From Sphingobium sp. (GTDB taxonomy: Bacteria; Pseudomonadota; Alphaproteobacteria; Sphingomonadales; Sphingomonadaceae): a DNA stretch of 55,634 nucleotides. The position numbers and the translations under genes are program-made. Shown piece by piece: positions 17,447 to 25,512 of this stretch; positions within the stretch are counted from its first letter, which is position 1, and the number at the start of each line of letters is the position of its first letter. The stretch covers positions 1 to 55,634 of the forward strand of contig JACESO010000003.1 of assembly GCA_013911745.1 (NCBI GenBank), written 5' to 3'. The notes under the pieces are model-generated. The model was not told the origin of the DNA. It ran no database searches and was given only the letters and a program-made list of their open reading frames with translations.

Positions 17447-19176
17447 GCGCCTCTCTCCGCATTCAGCAAGGCGATGCGGCGCGCGACATCCTCCCGCCGC
17501 AGCAATTCGTCCACCGGCGCAGGGAGCCTGCGCCGCCAGTTGGGATGCTCGTCCACCGTGCCGGGCAGGTTCGGTTGCTCGACGAGCGCAGCCAGATCCT
17601 CCATCGGCACGATCAGCAGCGGACACGGCGTCTGCGTCAGGAAGGCTATGGCCCGGTCCACCACGGGGGCGGGATCGTCGTCTGCGGGTTGGGGCAAGCT
17701 GTCCCCGATCGCGGCCCAGAGCCTCTTGCGGTCCACCGCCCGCTCCTCCGCCGTCTGTCCGCCGCGATCGAGCTGGCGGTTCCACTCCAGGTCGCGCCCG
17801 GTCCACCAGCCCGCCAGCGTCGCCACATCGTGGGTGGCGCTCATGGCGACGGCGGTTTCGCGATAGTCCTCCGCAGGCAGGAAAGCACCGTCTTCGTCGC
17901 GGGAGAAGGGCAGGACCGCCATGCCGTAAATGCCGGCTTCCTCCAGCGCGTCGACGAAGCCCAACGGCCGGGTGCCCAGATCCTCCGCGATGACAATGGC
18001 GTCGGCGCGCCACGCCTCCAGCTTCACCAACCGCACAAGGTCGTCGAACGGATAGGTAAGATAGGCGCCGTCGCGGGCGGATCGTCCCCTTGGCACGACC
18101 CAAAGGCGTTGCAGTCCGAACGCATGGTCTATCCTGATGCCGCCGCCGGTGGGAATGTTGGCCCGCAGCATGGCAATGAAGGGCGCAAAACCGCTGTCGG
18201 CAAGGCCGAAGGGGCTGTAGCTGGTGAGGCCCCAGTCCTGACCGAGCGGCCCCAGAGGATCGGGCGGCGCGCCGATGCCGAGCGCGTTCAGGAACAGGCC
18301 CGGATCGTTCTGCGCCTCCATGCCTGCAGGGTCGACGCCCACTGCCAGGTCCGCGATCAGGCCGACCGCCATGCCCGCGTCGCGCGCGGCCTGCTGCACC
18401 CGGTCCAGTCCGGCTCGGGCATTGTGCTGGAGGAACGTCGCGAAATCCTCCGCGCCGTCGAAATTGCTTCGCAGCGCTTCCAGCTTGGCGGGCCCGGCCT
18501 GCGTCCAGTCGATCAGCGGATCGGACGTCGCGTTGGCAGAAGTCTCCGCTTCGCCCAGCAAGGCGTTGAGGGCGATGCGACTGGAGGGGGAATAGGGCGC
18601 GAACCGGCCCGGATCATCGATCGACAGCGCATGGACGGGGCTCAATGCCACGGCGTTCGCGCCGGCTTTCCCAAGCGAGGTGACGGCGCGGGCGAGATCG
18701 GCAAAGTCCCCGAAATCCCCCTGTCCGCGCAGAGACGGTATCTGAACGGCGACGCCCCAGCAGCGGCCCTTCAGTTGGCGGCACCGCTCGGGCGCGACTG
18801 CGATGGTGCAGGTCTCGTCCCCCGCCACCAGTTGGTAATAGCCCGGCTCCGCGATGCCTTCGCTGCTGATCCGGCTTGTGTCGCGCTCCACAACCGCCCC
18901 CGCTTCGTTGAGCAGGATGGCACTGTCGAACCCGTCCGGTAGTGAGAAGGGCGTGGCGCAATCGACCGTGATCAGGCACGGCATGCGCATCGCGCGCTCC
19001 ATCAGCCGCCGCCAGCTCTCCATGATCTCCGCCGGCTCTTCAGCAGGAAGGTCGAGCGCCGCCAAGATTGCGCGCAGGCTGTCGTCGCTGACCTGCTGCT
19101 CCACGCCGTCGGCGTCGGTCCACAGCCGCGCTATGCCCGCCGCCGCCGCCAGCATGTGCAAGGGAGCCATCGTCAT
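17443..19176 (-). CDS. malQ: 4-alpha-glucanotransferase (MalQ)
   Basis: I start at ATG 19176 (MTMAPLHML), which forms an ATGA overlap with the treZ stop, giving 577 residues. The protein is a GH77 enzyme that transfers maltodextrin segments and so recycles short chains that TreY cannot use. The catalytic residues are visible: Asp350 in IRIDHAFGL, Glu398 in VIAEDLGT and Asp450 in ATHDVATL. The N-terminal segment (ARLWTDADGVEQQVSDDSLRAILAAL) is typical of proteobacterial MalQ. Both ends overlap neighbouring genes by four bases, so expression is tightly coupled to trehalose synthesis. Confidence 0.93.
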   Translation of the reverse strand: MTMAPLHMLAAAAGIARLWTDADGVEQQVSDDSLRAILAALDLPAEEPAEIMESWRRLMERAMRMPCLITVDCATPFSLPDGFDSAILLNEAGAVVERDTSRISSEGIAEPGYYQLVAGDETCTIAVAPERCRQLKGRCWGVAVQIPSLRGQGDFGDFADLARAVTSLGKAGANAVALSPVHALSIDDPGRFAPYSPSSRIALNALLGEAETSANATSDPLIDWTQAGPAKLEALRSNFDGAEDFATFLQHNARAGLDRVQQAARDAGMAVGLIADLAVGVDPAGMEAQNDPGLFLNALGIGAPPDPLGPLGQDWGLTSYSPFGLADSGFAPFIAMLRANIPTGGGIRIDHAFGLQRLWVVPRGRSARDGAYLTYPFDDLVRLVKLEAWRADAIVIAEDLGTRPLGFVDALEEAGIYGMAVLPFSRDEDGAFLPAEDYRETAVAMSATHDVATLAGWWTGRDLEWNRQLDRGGQTAEERAVDRKRLWAAIGDSLPQPADDDPAPVVDRAIAFLTQTPCPLLIVPMEDLAALVEQPNLPGTVDEHPNWRRRLPAPVDELLRREDVARRIALLNAERGA

Positions 19177-20873
19177 GCCAGCCACGCGGCGAAGCTGGCG
19201 GGGCCGCCTGCATCGCCCAGCAGGAACAGCGGTTCGCCTATATCGGGCGCGGCCACTTCCGTCTCGCCCAGATTGAGGAGGATGGTCAATGTTTCGCCCG
19301 ACCCCATGCGCCATGATGCCAGTACCGCCGCTTCCGACAGGCTGCGCGCGCCCGCCGGTCTGCATCCGGCAAGCCTCGGTATAATCTGCTGCCGCCGCAG
19401 CGCCAGCAATTCGCGATAGAAGTCGCGCCATGCCGCTGCGTCCTCGCCCGCCGCGACGCGCGAGGCGTCGAAGGTCGCGACGGCGTTGGGATCGGGGATG
19501 TGCGCGCGCGCCTCTTCGCTGGAGAAGGCGGCGAAGGCGGCGAATTCCCGCCGCCGGCCCTCCCGCACGGCGTCGGCCAGTTCGTCGTGGAAATCGGTGA
19601 AGAAGAGGAAGGGGCTTTGCGCGCCGGATTCCTCCCCCATGAACAGCATCGGGATTTGCGGCATCAGCAACAGCAGCGCCGTCGCTGCCTTCAACCGCGC
19701 CGGCGTTGTGAGCCGGACCAGCCGCTCGCCCAGCGCCCGGTTGCCGACCTGATCGTGATTCTGGAGGAAGGCGATGAAGGCGGTCGGCGGCAAATGGCCG
19801 CTCGCGGAACCGCGTACCTTGCCGCCCTGATGCGGGGAAGGATCGCCCTGGTAGATGAAGCCTTCGGCGAGGCAGCGGGCCAGCTTCTCGGCCGGCCGCT
19901 CGGCGAAATCCTCATAATAGGCGTCGCGCTCTCCCGTCAGCAGGACGTGCATCACATTATGAAAATCGTCATTCCATTGCGCGTCGTAGCGGTCGGGCGA
20001 CAGCCGGTCGGGATCGTTGCGCTCATTTTCCAGCATCAGATGGACATGCCGGTCCGGTCCCGTTGCGGACCGGATATCCCGCGCCAGTCCATCGAGGAAA
20101 TCGTCATCACCGATCGCGTGGACCGCGTCGAAGCGCAGCCCGTCGAACCCATAATCGCCGAGCCACATCAGCGCATTTTCGCGAAAATAGGCGGCGACCT
20201 GAGAACGGTCCACCGCCACCGCGCCGCCCCAGGGCGTATGACGTTCGGCGTGGAAGAAGGAGGAGGCGTAGGCGCCCAGATAATTGCCGTCCGGCCCGAA
20301 ATGATTGTAGACGACGTCGAGGAACATCATCAGCCCCTGCGCATGGGCGGCGTCGATCAGCGCGCGCAGGTCGGCAGGGGTGCCATAGGCCTCTGCCGGG
20401 GCAAAGGGCAGCACGCCGTCATAGCCCCAGTTGCGCGTGCCGCTGAACGCGTTGATCGGCATGAGTTCGACGGCGGTCACGCCGATGGCGGCGAGGTCCG
20501 GCAACAGAGCGGCGACGCCCGAAAAGCCGCCGCACAGGCCGACATGCAGTTCGTAGATCACCGTTTCCGCCCAGGGGCGGCCGCGCCATTCACCACCAGA
20601 AGCGGGCAGATCGACCAGCAGGCTCCAGCCATGGACCCCGCCCGACTGCGCGCGCGAGGCCGGATCGGGGACCGAGAGATCCGCATCGATGCGGAAGCGG
20701 TAGCGATCGCCCGCCTGAGCCGCCGTCTCCACCACATGCCAGCCGTCAGCATCGCACGTCATCGGTAGGTCCGGCGCGCCGTCCCGTTCCAGCGTCACCG
20801 CGTCCCGGTCCGGCGCCCACAGGCGAAAGCGCCAGCGATCCTCCTCCAGCCGGACCGGCCCCCAGAGGGTCAT
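19173..20873 (-). CDS. treZ: malto-oligosyltrehalose trehalohydrolase (TreZ)
   Basis: The 566-residue protein has an N-terminal carbohydrate-binding module (FRLWAPDRDAVTLE, about residues 10-95) followed by a GH13 barrel. The catalytic triad is Asp249 (GLRFDAVHAIG), Glu282 (LMLENERND) and Asp374 (LQNHDQVGNRA). TreZ cleaves the maltosyl-trehalose bond made by TreY and releases free trehalose, a compatible solute. The GTWN-like region here is FSGTRNWGYDGV, and VYNHFGPDGNY is the family's region I. Its ATG overlaps the glgX stop and its stop overlaps the malQ start, each by four bases. Confidence 0.95.
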   Translation of the reverse strand: MTLWGPVRLEEDRWRFRLWAPDRDAVTLERDGAPDLPMTCDADGWHVVETAAQAGDRYRFRIDADLSVPDPASRAQSGGVHGWSLLVDLPASGGEWRGRPWAETVIYELHVGLCGGFSGVAALLPDLAAIGVTAVELMPINAFSGTRNWGYDGVLPFAPAEAYGTPADLRALIDAAHAQGLMMFLDVVYNHFGPDGNYLGAYASSFFHAERHTPWGGAVAVDRSQVAAYFRENALMWLGDYGFDGLRFDAVHAIGDDDFLDGLARDIRSATGPDRHVHLMLENERNDPDRLSPDRYDAQWNDDFHNVMHVLLTGERDAYYEDFAERPAEKLARCLAEGFIYQGDPSPHQGGKVRGSASGHLPPTAFIAFLQNHDQVGNRALGERLVRLTTPARLKAATALLLLMPQIPMLFMGEESGAQSPFLFFTDFHDELADAVREGRRREFAAFAAFSSEEARAHIPDPNAVATFDASRVAAGEDAAAWRDFYRELLALRRQQIIPRLAGCRPAGARSLSEAAVLASWRMGSGETLTILLNLGETEVAAPDIGEPLFLLGDAGGPASFAAWLA

Positions 20874-22975
20874 GCGGACGCCTCTTCACCCACCCAGCAG
20901 ACCAGCACCGCCGAATGCGGCTGGACGCCATAGTCATCCTCGATCTCGAACGGCTCGCGATCGGGCTGGGCGCTGTCGATCAGCACCTCGCGTGTGGCGG
21001 ACGGCGCGGGCAGGATGAAGTCGATGGGCGTATCGCCGGCATTGAGCAACAGGGTCAGAACCTCCACCTTGCCGTCGTCCCGCTGGGTCGCGCGGCGCAT
21101 CACCAGCGCGCGGCCTTCGGGATTGTCCCAATCTTCCGGCGACAACGGATTGCCGCGTTCGTCCCACCATTCGATGTCGTTCACACCGACGCCGGGGGAG
21201 TCCTGTCCGTAAAGGAAGGTCGGCGCGCGCAGGACCGGATGCTGCTTGCGCAAGGCGATGAGGCGCGCGGTGAAGTCGAACAGCGCCTTGCCCTCTTCCC
21301 CTTCCATCATCGACCAGTCGAGCCAGCTGATCTCATTATCCTGGCAATAGGCGTTGTTGTTGCCGCCCTGCGTCCGCCCGAACTCGTCGCCTGCGACCAG
21401 CATCGGCGTCCCGAGCGAGGTGAGCAGGGTCGTCAGCATCGCCCGGCGCACCCGTCCGCGCGTCTCGTTGATTCCTTCGTCTTCGGTCGGCCCTTCCGCG
21501 CCCCAGTTGCGCGAGAGGTTGTTGTCATGCCCGTCGCGATTATCCTCGCCATTGGCCTCGTTGTGCCGCTCCTCGTAGGACACGAGGTCGGCGAGGGTGT
21601 AGCCGTCATGGCTGGTGAGGAAATTGACGCTGGCCCAGGGCCGCCGCGCACGCCGGTCGAACACGTCGCCCGAGCCGGAGAGCCGGGCGGCGAGGTCGCC
21701 GCGCTGGCCCGGATCGCCCCGCCAGAAGCGGCGGACGGTGTCGCGATATTTGTCGTTCCACTCGGCAAAGCCCGGCGGGAAATTGCCGAGTTGATACCCG
21801 CCCATGCCGACGTCCCATGGCTCCGCGATGAGCTTGAGCCGGCCCAGGATCGGATCCTGCCGCAGCACATCGAACAGGCCCGCATTGGGATCAAAGCCAT
21901 GGTCCGTGCGCCCGAGCGTCAGGCCAAGGTCGAAACGGAAGCCGTCGATGCCGAAGCTGGTCGCCCAGTAACGCAGCGAATCCGCCACCATCTGGATGAC
22001 GCGGGCGTGGGTCAGCTTGAACGTGTTGCCGGTCCCGGTATCGTTCAGGCAATAACGCGGATCGTCGGGCAGCAGCCGGTAATAGGTCGCATTGTCGATC
22101 CCGCGCCACGACAGGGTTGGCCCCATCTCGCTGCCTTCGCAGCTATGGTTGTAGACAACGTCGAGGATCACCTCGATCCCGGCCGCGTGCAGCCGCCGCA
22201 CCGCCACGCGCAGTTCGTCATGCGTGTCGCTCGCGAAATAGCTGGGTTCGGGGGCGAAGAAGCTGAGCGTATTATAGCCCCAATAGTTGCGCAGCCCCTT
22301 TTCCTGCAGGAAACGGTCCTGGGTGAAGGCGTGGATCGGCATCAGTTCCAGCGTGGTGATGCCGAGGCGCTTCAAATGGTCGATAACCTTGGGGTGGGCC
22401 AGCGCGGCGAAGGTGCCGCGTTCCTGCGGTGGCGCGGCCTCCAGCAATTTGGTCAGGCCCTTGGCGTGCGCCTCGTATATCACGGTCTCGGACCAGGGCA
22501 CATTGGGACGCACGTCGCGCGACCAGTCGAAACTGTCGTGCGTCACCACCCCCTTTGGCATTGCGGGCGCGCTGTCCCGCTTGTCGAAGCCTAGGTCGCC
22601 ACGCCGCCCGCGCACCGGATAGCCGTGCAGCACGTCGTTCCAGCGCAGGCTGCCCGACAATTTGCGGGCGTAGGGATCGAGCAGCAGTTTGTTGGGATTG
22701 AAGCGATGCCCCTGTTCCGGCGCATAGGGGCCGTGGACGCGATAGCCGTAAAGCAGGCCCGGCCGCGCGTCGGGCAGGTAGCCATGCCACACCTCGTCGG
22801 TGCATTCGGGCAGGGTGAGGCGCGCCAGTTCCTTCTTCCCCTGCGGATCGAACAGGCACAGTTCCACCCGATCGGCGTTGGCGGAAAAGATGGCGAAGTT
22901 GACGCCCAGCCCATCGAAACTGGCGCCAAGCGGGTAGGGGGAGCCGCCCTCGAGGCGGTCGGGAAACTGGCTCAA
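20870..22975 (-). CDS. glgX: glycogen debranching enzyme (GlgX/TreX type isoamylase)
   Basis: The 701-residue protein has a CBM48 domain at the start (YPLGASFDGLGVNFAIFSAN, about residues 13-110) and a GH13 catalytic domain of the isoamylase subgroup. The triad is Asp349 (GFRFDLGL), Glu385 (LIAEPWDVG) and Asp457 (LTSHDGYTL). The signature VVYNHSCEGSE lies near residue 280. It removes alpha-1,6 branches and so feeds linear maltodextrins to MalQ, TreY and TreZ encoded immediately downstream. In this context it plays the role called TreX in other bacteria. No glycogen synthase or branching enzyme gene is in the window. Confidence 0.95.
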   Translation of the reverse strand: MSQFPDRLEGGSPYPLGASFDGLGVNFAIFSANADRVELCLFDPQGKKELARLTLPECTDEVWHGYLPDARPGLLYGYRVHGPYAPEQGHRFNPNKLLLDPYARKLSGSLRWNDVLHGYPVRGRRGDLGFDKRDSAPAMPKGVVTHDSFDWSRDVRPNVPWSETVIYEAHAKGLTKLLEAAPPQERGTFAALAHPKVIDHLKRLGITTLELMPIHAFTQDRFLQEKGLRNYWGYNTLSFFAPEPSYFASDTHDELRVAVRRLHAAGIEVILDVVYNHSCEGSEMGPTLSWRGIDNATYYRLLPDDPRYCLNDTGTGNTFKLTHARVIQMVADSLRYWATSFGIDGFRFDLGLTLGRTDHGFDPNAGLFDVLRQDPILGRLKLIAEPWDVGMGGYQLGNFPPGFAEWNDKYRDTVRRFWRGDPGQRGDLAARLSGSGDVFDRRARRPWASVNFLTSHDGYTLADLVSYEERHNEANGEDNRDGHDNNLSRNWGAEGPTEDEGINETRGRVRRAMLTTLLTSLGTPMLVAGDEFGRTQGGNNNAYCQDNEISWLDWSMMEGEEGKALFDFTARLIALRKQHPVLRAPTFLYGQDSPGVGVNDIEWWDERGNPLSPEDWDNPEGRALVMRRATQRDDGKVEVLTLLLNAGDTPIDFILPAPSATREVLIDSAQPDREPFEIEDDYGVQPHSAVLVCWVGEEASA

Positions 22976-23022
22976 GCGGCCTCCGGTCGTTCAGAGGGAA
23001 GAAAGGCGGGACGGGAAAGACG

Positions 23023-23250
23023 TCAGACCGTTTTCTTGCGTCGCTTGGGCTTGGCGAGTTCCTCCGCCGCAGCCCCGGTCGCAAGGGGATTGGGCAGTTC
23101 GACCGCCTCGCCGGGCGCGGTCACGTCCAGCGCCGCGATTTCCGCGGCCGCCTGCGCCCAATGTTCGTCCGCCAGTCCCTCGGGATGGCCCTGCGCTTCC
23201 CATATGGCGTGGGCGCGTTCGCGGATACGGTCGTCATTCTCTTGGGACAT
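23023..23250 (-). CDS. DUF2934 domain protein (75 residues)
   Basis: The first 40 residues match the DUF2934 pattern: RIRERAHAIWEAQGHPEG followed by DEHWAQAAAEI. The tail is Pro/Ala-rich and ends in a basic KPKRRKKTV stretch, which might bind nucleic acid or simply be disordered. The function of the domain is unknown. It lies 47 bases upstream of glgX on the same strand and is probably the first gene of the trehalose operon. A pairing of DUF2934 genes with glycogen or trehalose genes is a pattern I recall from alphaproteobacteria. Confidence 0.8.
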   Translation of the reverse strand: MSQENDDRIRERAHAIWEAQGHPEGLADEHWAQAAAEIAALDVTAPGEAVELPNPLATGAAAEELAKPKRRKKTV

Positions 23251-23341
23251 GGCTGGCCCTCCCTGTCGGCGCTGCTCGTCAGCGCTCCTTCAATGCGTGA
23301 GCCGACGATAGGATGCACCATCCTTTCGCCGGCGTGAAATT

Positions 23342-23701
23342 CTAATGGATGATGCGCCGGAGCGCCGGGACAAGGCGGGCGGCAACCGCGTCTTTGGAAA
23401 CGACCGGCGCTTGAGGATGCTGGGCCGCGACGCTTCCGCCGATTGCGCCCGAGCAGAAAAGATAGGGAACGCCATAGGCATCCAGATCGTCGGCGATCAG
23501 GCCGACATCCTGGCGACCCAGACGGATGTCGAGCACCGCGCCGGCGGGCAGGCGGCCCGCCAAAGCGGCCGCGCCTTCGCTTAGCGTCCGGTGTGGCCCG
23601 TCGACGGCGAAGTCGGCGTCTTCCAATATATCCATGATCGCGGCCGCCACGGATGGATCGTCCTCGACCAGCAGGATGGTTTGCGTAGCCATGGTCGTCA
23701 T
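23342..23701 (-). CDS. single-domain response regulator
   Basis: The start at 23701 overlaps the stop of the upstream HDO gene by four bases; the product of 119 residues is a receiver domain only. The acidic pocket (EDD at 13-15), phosphoacceptor Asp58 (AVLDIRLG), Ser84 and Lys103 are in the expected places. The switch region PYLFCSGAI recalls the PFxFxTGY (FAT GUY) receivers such as SdrG of Sphingomonas, which act in general stress signalling, but the usual KPF after the lysine is replaced by SKD. With no output domain it must act through protein contacts. Coupling to the HDO gene suggests a shared role. Confidence 0.85.
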   Translation of the reverse strand: MTTMATQTILLVEDDPSVAAAIMDILEDADFAVDGPHRTLSEGAAALAGRLPAGAVLDIRLGRQDVGLIADDLDAYGVPYLFCSGAIGGSVAAQHPQAPVVSKDAVAARLVPALRRIIH

Positions 23702-24585
23702 GCCAGTCCGAAATGCGCGCGGTAGGCATCGAAGCAACGCGCGCCGCAGCGCAGGCGGATGAGCGCGCCTTCCGCCATCGCGGTCGCGCGGCGCGGGTCT
23801 TCCGCCACCAGCGGCTTGATAGCCTCCTCGTTCCAGTCCTTGCTGTGCTTGACGTCAAGCACCGCGTGCAGGTCGAAATATCGTCGCTCCGCATTGGACA
23901 GGCCGATACGTTTGAGCGCACGCGCGGTGTGCGCGGAGCGATCGGGGGCGGTCAGTTCGATGACGCCGAGCGCGCCGACGCTGTGCCAGGCATAGAAGCG
24001 CGATGTCGCCATGGCGGTCATGGCATTGGCAAGCGCCAGGCTTTCCCAGCAGGTCTGCTCGATGCGGGTCTCCAGATCGAGTATGTCGACCAATTGCGAG
24101 AGCATCGGGCCATGCATGCCCTTCACATTGCCGCGCCCCATTTCGTCCCAATAGTTGCGGGCCAGCTCCATCTTCGCCTGGGTCGGCAGCTTTACCTGCG
24201 TCATTGCGACCAGATCGTCGAACCCAGCCTCGCCCGCCGCTTCCTGGCCCAGGAACCAGCGTATCTGGTCCCGGTCGGCCTCGTCCGCGAGCCAGGGGAA
24301 CAGCCGGTCGTGCTGCCCCGGCCCGGACTGCTTCAACTCCTCGAACCAGGCGATGAAGCCTTCGACATCGGTCGGGGCGCGGGCGGCCTCGGGGCGGACC
24401 TCCGCGCGCAGTTCCTCAATGAAGGCGCGTTCGAGGCGCGCCATGCGTGCGTCGGTCTCCAGCCGCTGCGCCACCGCCTCGTCTGGATAGGCGGGGGCGA
24501 GGCGGGACCGGTTCCACCGGCTGAGCTGCTCCTGAAAATTCTGTTGCAGGAACTGCGAGTCTTCGAACTTCAATCGGGTAGCCAC
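23698..24585 (-). CDS. heme-oxygenase-like diiron oxidase (HDO superfamily) enzyme
   Basis: The frame is open far upstream, but the recognisable protein starts at GTG 24585, with AGAGGA about ten bases before it, giving 295 residues. Residues about 105-290 form an all-helical heme-oxygenase-like fold. The six metal ligands of HDO enzymes can be read off: Glu148 and His158 in DEMGRGNVKGMH (E-x9-H), Glu210 in GVIELTAP, and His240, Asp244 and His247 in HAVLDVKH (H-x3-D-x2-H). The spacings agree with what I recall of SznF. Such enzymes oxidise amino or fatty acids with O2 and two irons. The substrate here is unknown. It is coupled to a response regulator and has an FNR-like box upstream. Confidence 0.75.
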   Translation of the reverse strand: MATRLKFEDSQFLQQNFQEQLSRWNRSRLAPAYPDEAVAQRLETDARMARLERAFIEELRAEVRPEAARAPTDVEGFIAWFEELKQSGPGQHDRLFPWLADEADRDQIRWFLGQEAAGEAGFDDLVAMTQVKLPTQAKMELARNYWDEMGRGNVKGMHGPMLSQLVDILDLETRIEQTCWESLALANAMTAMATSRFYAWHSVGALGVIELTAPDRSAHTARALKRIGLSNAERRYFDLHAVLDVKHSKDWNEEAIKPLVAEDPRRATAMAEGALIRLRCGARCFDAYRAHFGLA

Positions 24586-24663
24586 GACAGGATGATCCTC
24601 TTTATCAGGCTTTGTGCGTGACTGAACAATCCCGCAGCGGCGCGGCCGTTCCGCAAAATCTGA

Positions 24664-24677
24664 CTGATCCCGATCAA
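24664..24677. promoter_or_regulatory. FNR/FixK-like box (CTGAT-CCCG-ATCAA)
   Basis: The sequence differs at one base from the Crp/Fnr-family consensus TTGAT-N4-ATCAA. It lies 79-92 bases upstream of the HDO start on the minus strand and about 140 bases upstream of the small gene on the plus strand, the normal distance for an activator site on the HDO side. Three Crp/Fnr genes lie 3-5 kb away. Confidence 0.4.
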
Positions 24678-24764
24678 TTTGACGTGTGCGAGGCCCAAAT
24701 GTGCGGCTTTTTGCCCTGCTTTGCGATGCGGCCAAGCTGGGACTAACCTGTGTAAGGTTGTGCA

Positions 24765-24789
24765 GGAACCAACCCTGCGCCGCCTCCTT
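24765..24789 (+). promoter_or_regulatory. EcfG-type stress promoter candidate (GGAAC-N16-CCTT)
   Basis: GGAAC at 24765-24769 and CCTT at 24786-24789 have 16-base spacing and one -10 mismatch. The Shine-Dalgarno for the 51-residue gene begins ten bases later. It would serve the small gene, the CinA-type gene and nadE together. Confidence 0.4.
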
Positions 24790-24812
24790 GTCCCCCGCAA
24801 AGAGGAGAGCGC

Positions 24813-24968
24813 ATGAAAGACGAAAAAGCCCATCGCGAACGGCGACCCAACATCTCGACCGAGAACCAGCCGCCCGGCGCGGCGCGTCATCCGCGCGATA
24901 CGCTGGACCGGCCTCCGGGAAAGGGGCCGGGCAGCAGCAGCGCGAAGGGGCGGCCCGATGGCGAATGA
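24813..24968 (+). CDS. small hydrophilic protein (51 residues)
   Basis: An AAGAGGAGAG stretch (24799-24808) precedes this ATG by four bases. The product is very hydrophilic, rich in Arg, Pro and Gly (HRERRPNISTENQPPG at residues 7-22, later PPGKGPGSSSAKG), has no hydrophobic core and is probably disordered. Its last 11 bases overlap the start of the CinA-type gene, so translation is likely coupled. I know no function. A stress-type promoter lies just upstream, and small Gly/Pro-rich proteins of this kind are common among sphingomonad stress genes. It is too short for many gene finders. Confidence 0.6.
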   Translation: MKDEKAHRERRPNISTENQPPGAARHPRDTLDRPPGKGPGSSSAKGRPDGE

Positions 24969-25512
24969 CGCGGATGTGGCGGACGCTGCTGACGATGCCG
25001 CCGCCAAGACCTTGTCGCCGATCTTGCCCGCCGACATAGAGGACGCGGCCGCCGCCCTGCTGCGCGACGCCTGCGCGGCCGACCTCAGCCTCGTGACGGC
25101 GGAAAGCTGCACCGGCGGGCTCCTGTCTTCGCTGCTGACCGATGTGGAAGGCGCGAGCCATGCATTCGAGCGCGGCTTTGCCGTCTATAGCGAGGACGCG
25201 AAATGCGAGCTTCTGGGGATAAGGCGCGACGCGATAGAGGCATGCGGAGCCGTGAGCCGCGACGTGGCGGTCGCCATGGCGGAAGGGGCGCTCGCCCGGT
25301 CGCGGGGCGACATCGCCCTGGCCGTGACGGGCTATGCCGGTGCCGCACCCGATGGCGAGGAGAACGGCTTGGTCCACTTTGCCTGCGCCCGCAAGGGTGG
25401 TCCGACGCTGCATCGGGAAAAGCATTTCGGGGATATCGGTCGCGGCCCGGTGCGGATAGCATGCCTGCGTGTGGGACTGGACATGATGAGGCAGGCACTT
25501 GAGCGAAGCTGA
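24958..25512 (+). CDS. CinA family protein, nicotinamide-nucleotide amidohydrolase domain (PncC-like)
   Basis: The 184-residue protein corresponds to the stand-alone C-terminal domain of CinA. The family motif TAESCTGGLLSSLLTDVEGAS is at residues about 46-66 (given here in part: AESCTGG), YSEDAKCELLG stands where YSNEAK-LLGV is usual, and AVTGYAGA is near residue 123. PncC converts nicotinamide mononucleotide to nicotinic acid mononucleotide in the NAD salvage cycle. The next gene, overlapping by 14 bases, is NAD synthetase, so the pair plausibly recycles pyridine nucleotides. An N-terminal Asp/Ala-rich extension of about 20 residues is unusual and may be a late-start artefact. Confidence 0.85.
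   Translation: MANDADVADAADDAAAKTLSPILPADIEDAAAALLRDACAADLSLVTAESCTGGLLSSLLTDVEGASHAFERGFAVYSEDAKCELLGIRRDAIEACGAVSRDVAVAMAEGALARSRGDIALAVTGYAGAAPDGEENGLVHFACARKGGPTLHREKHFGDIGRGPVRIACLRVGLDMMRQALERS

Noticed and set aside
20915-22594. 559-codon open frame on the plus strand across glgX
   Set aside because: Shadow of glgX; no ribosome site or recognisable domain.
24628-24652. GGAAC on the minus strand upstream of the HDO gene
   Set aside because: The -10 at 16 bases is GATT, two mismatches; too weak to list as a promoter, although the position would be suitable.
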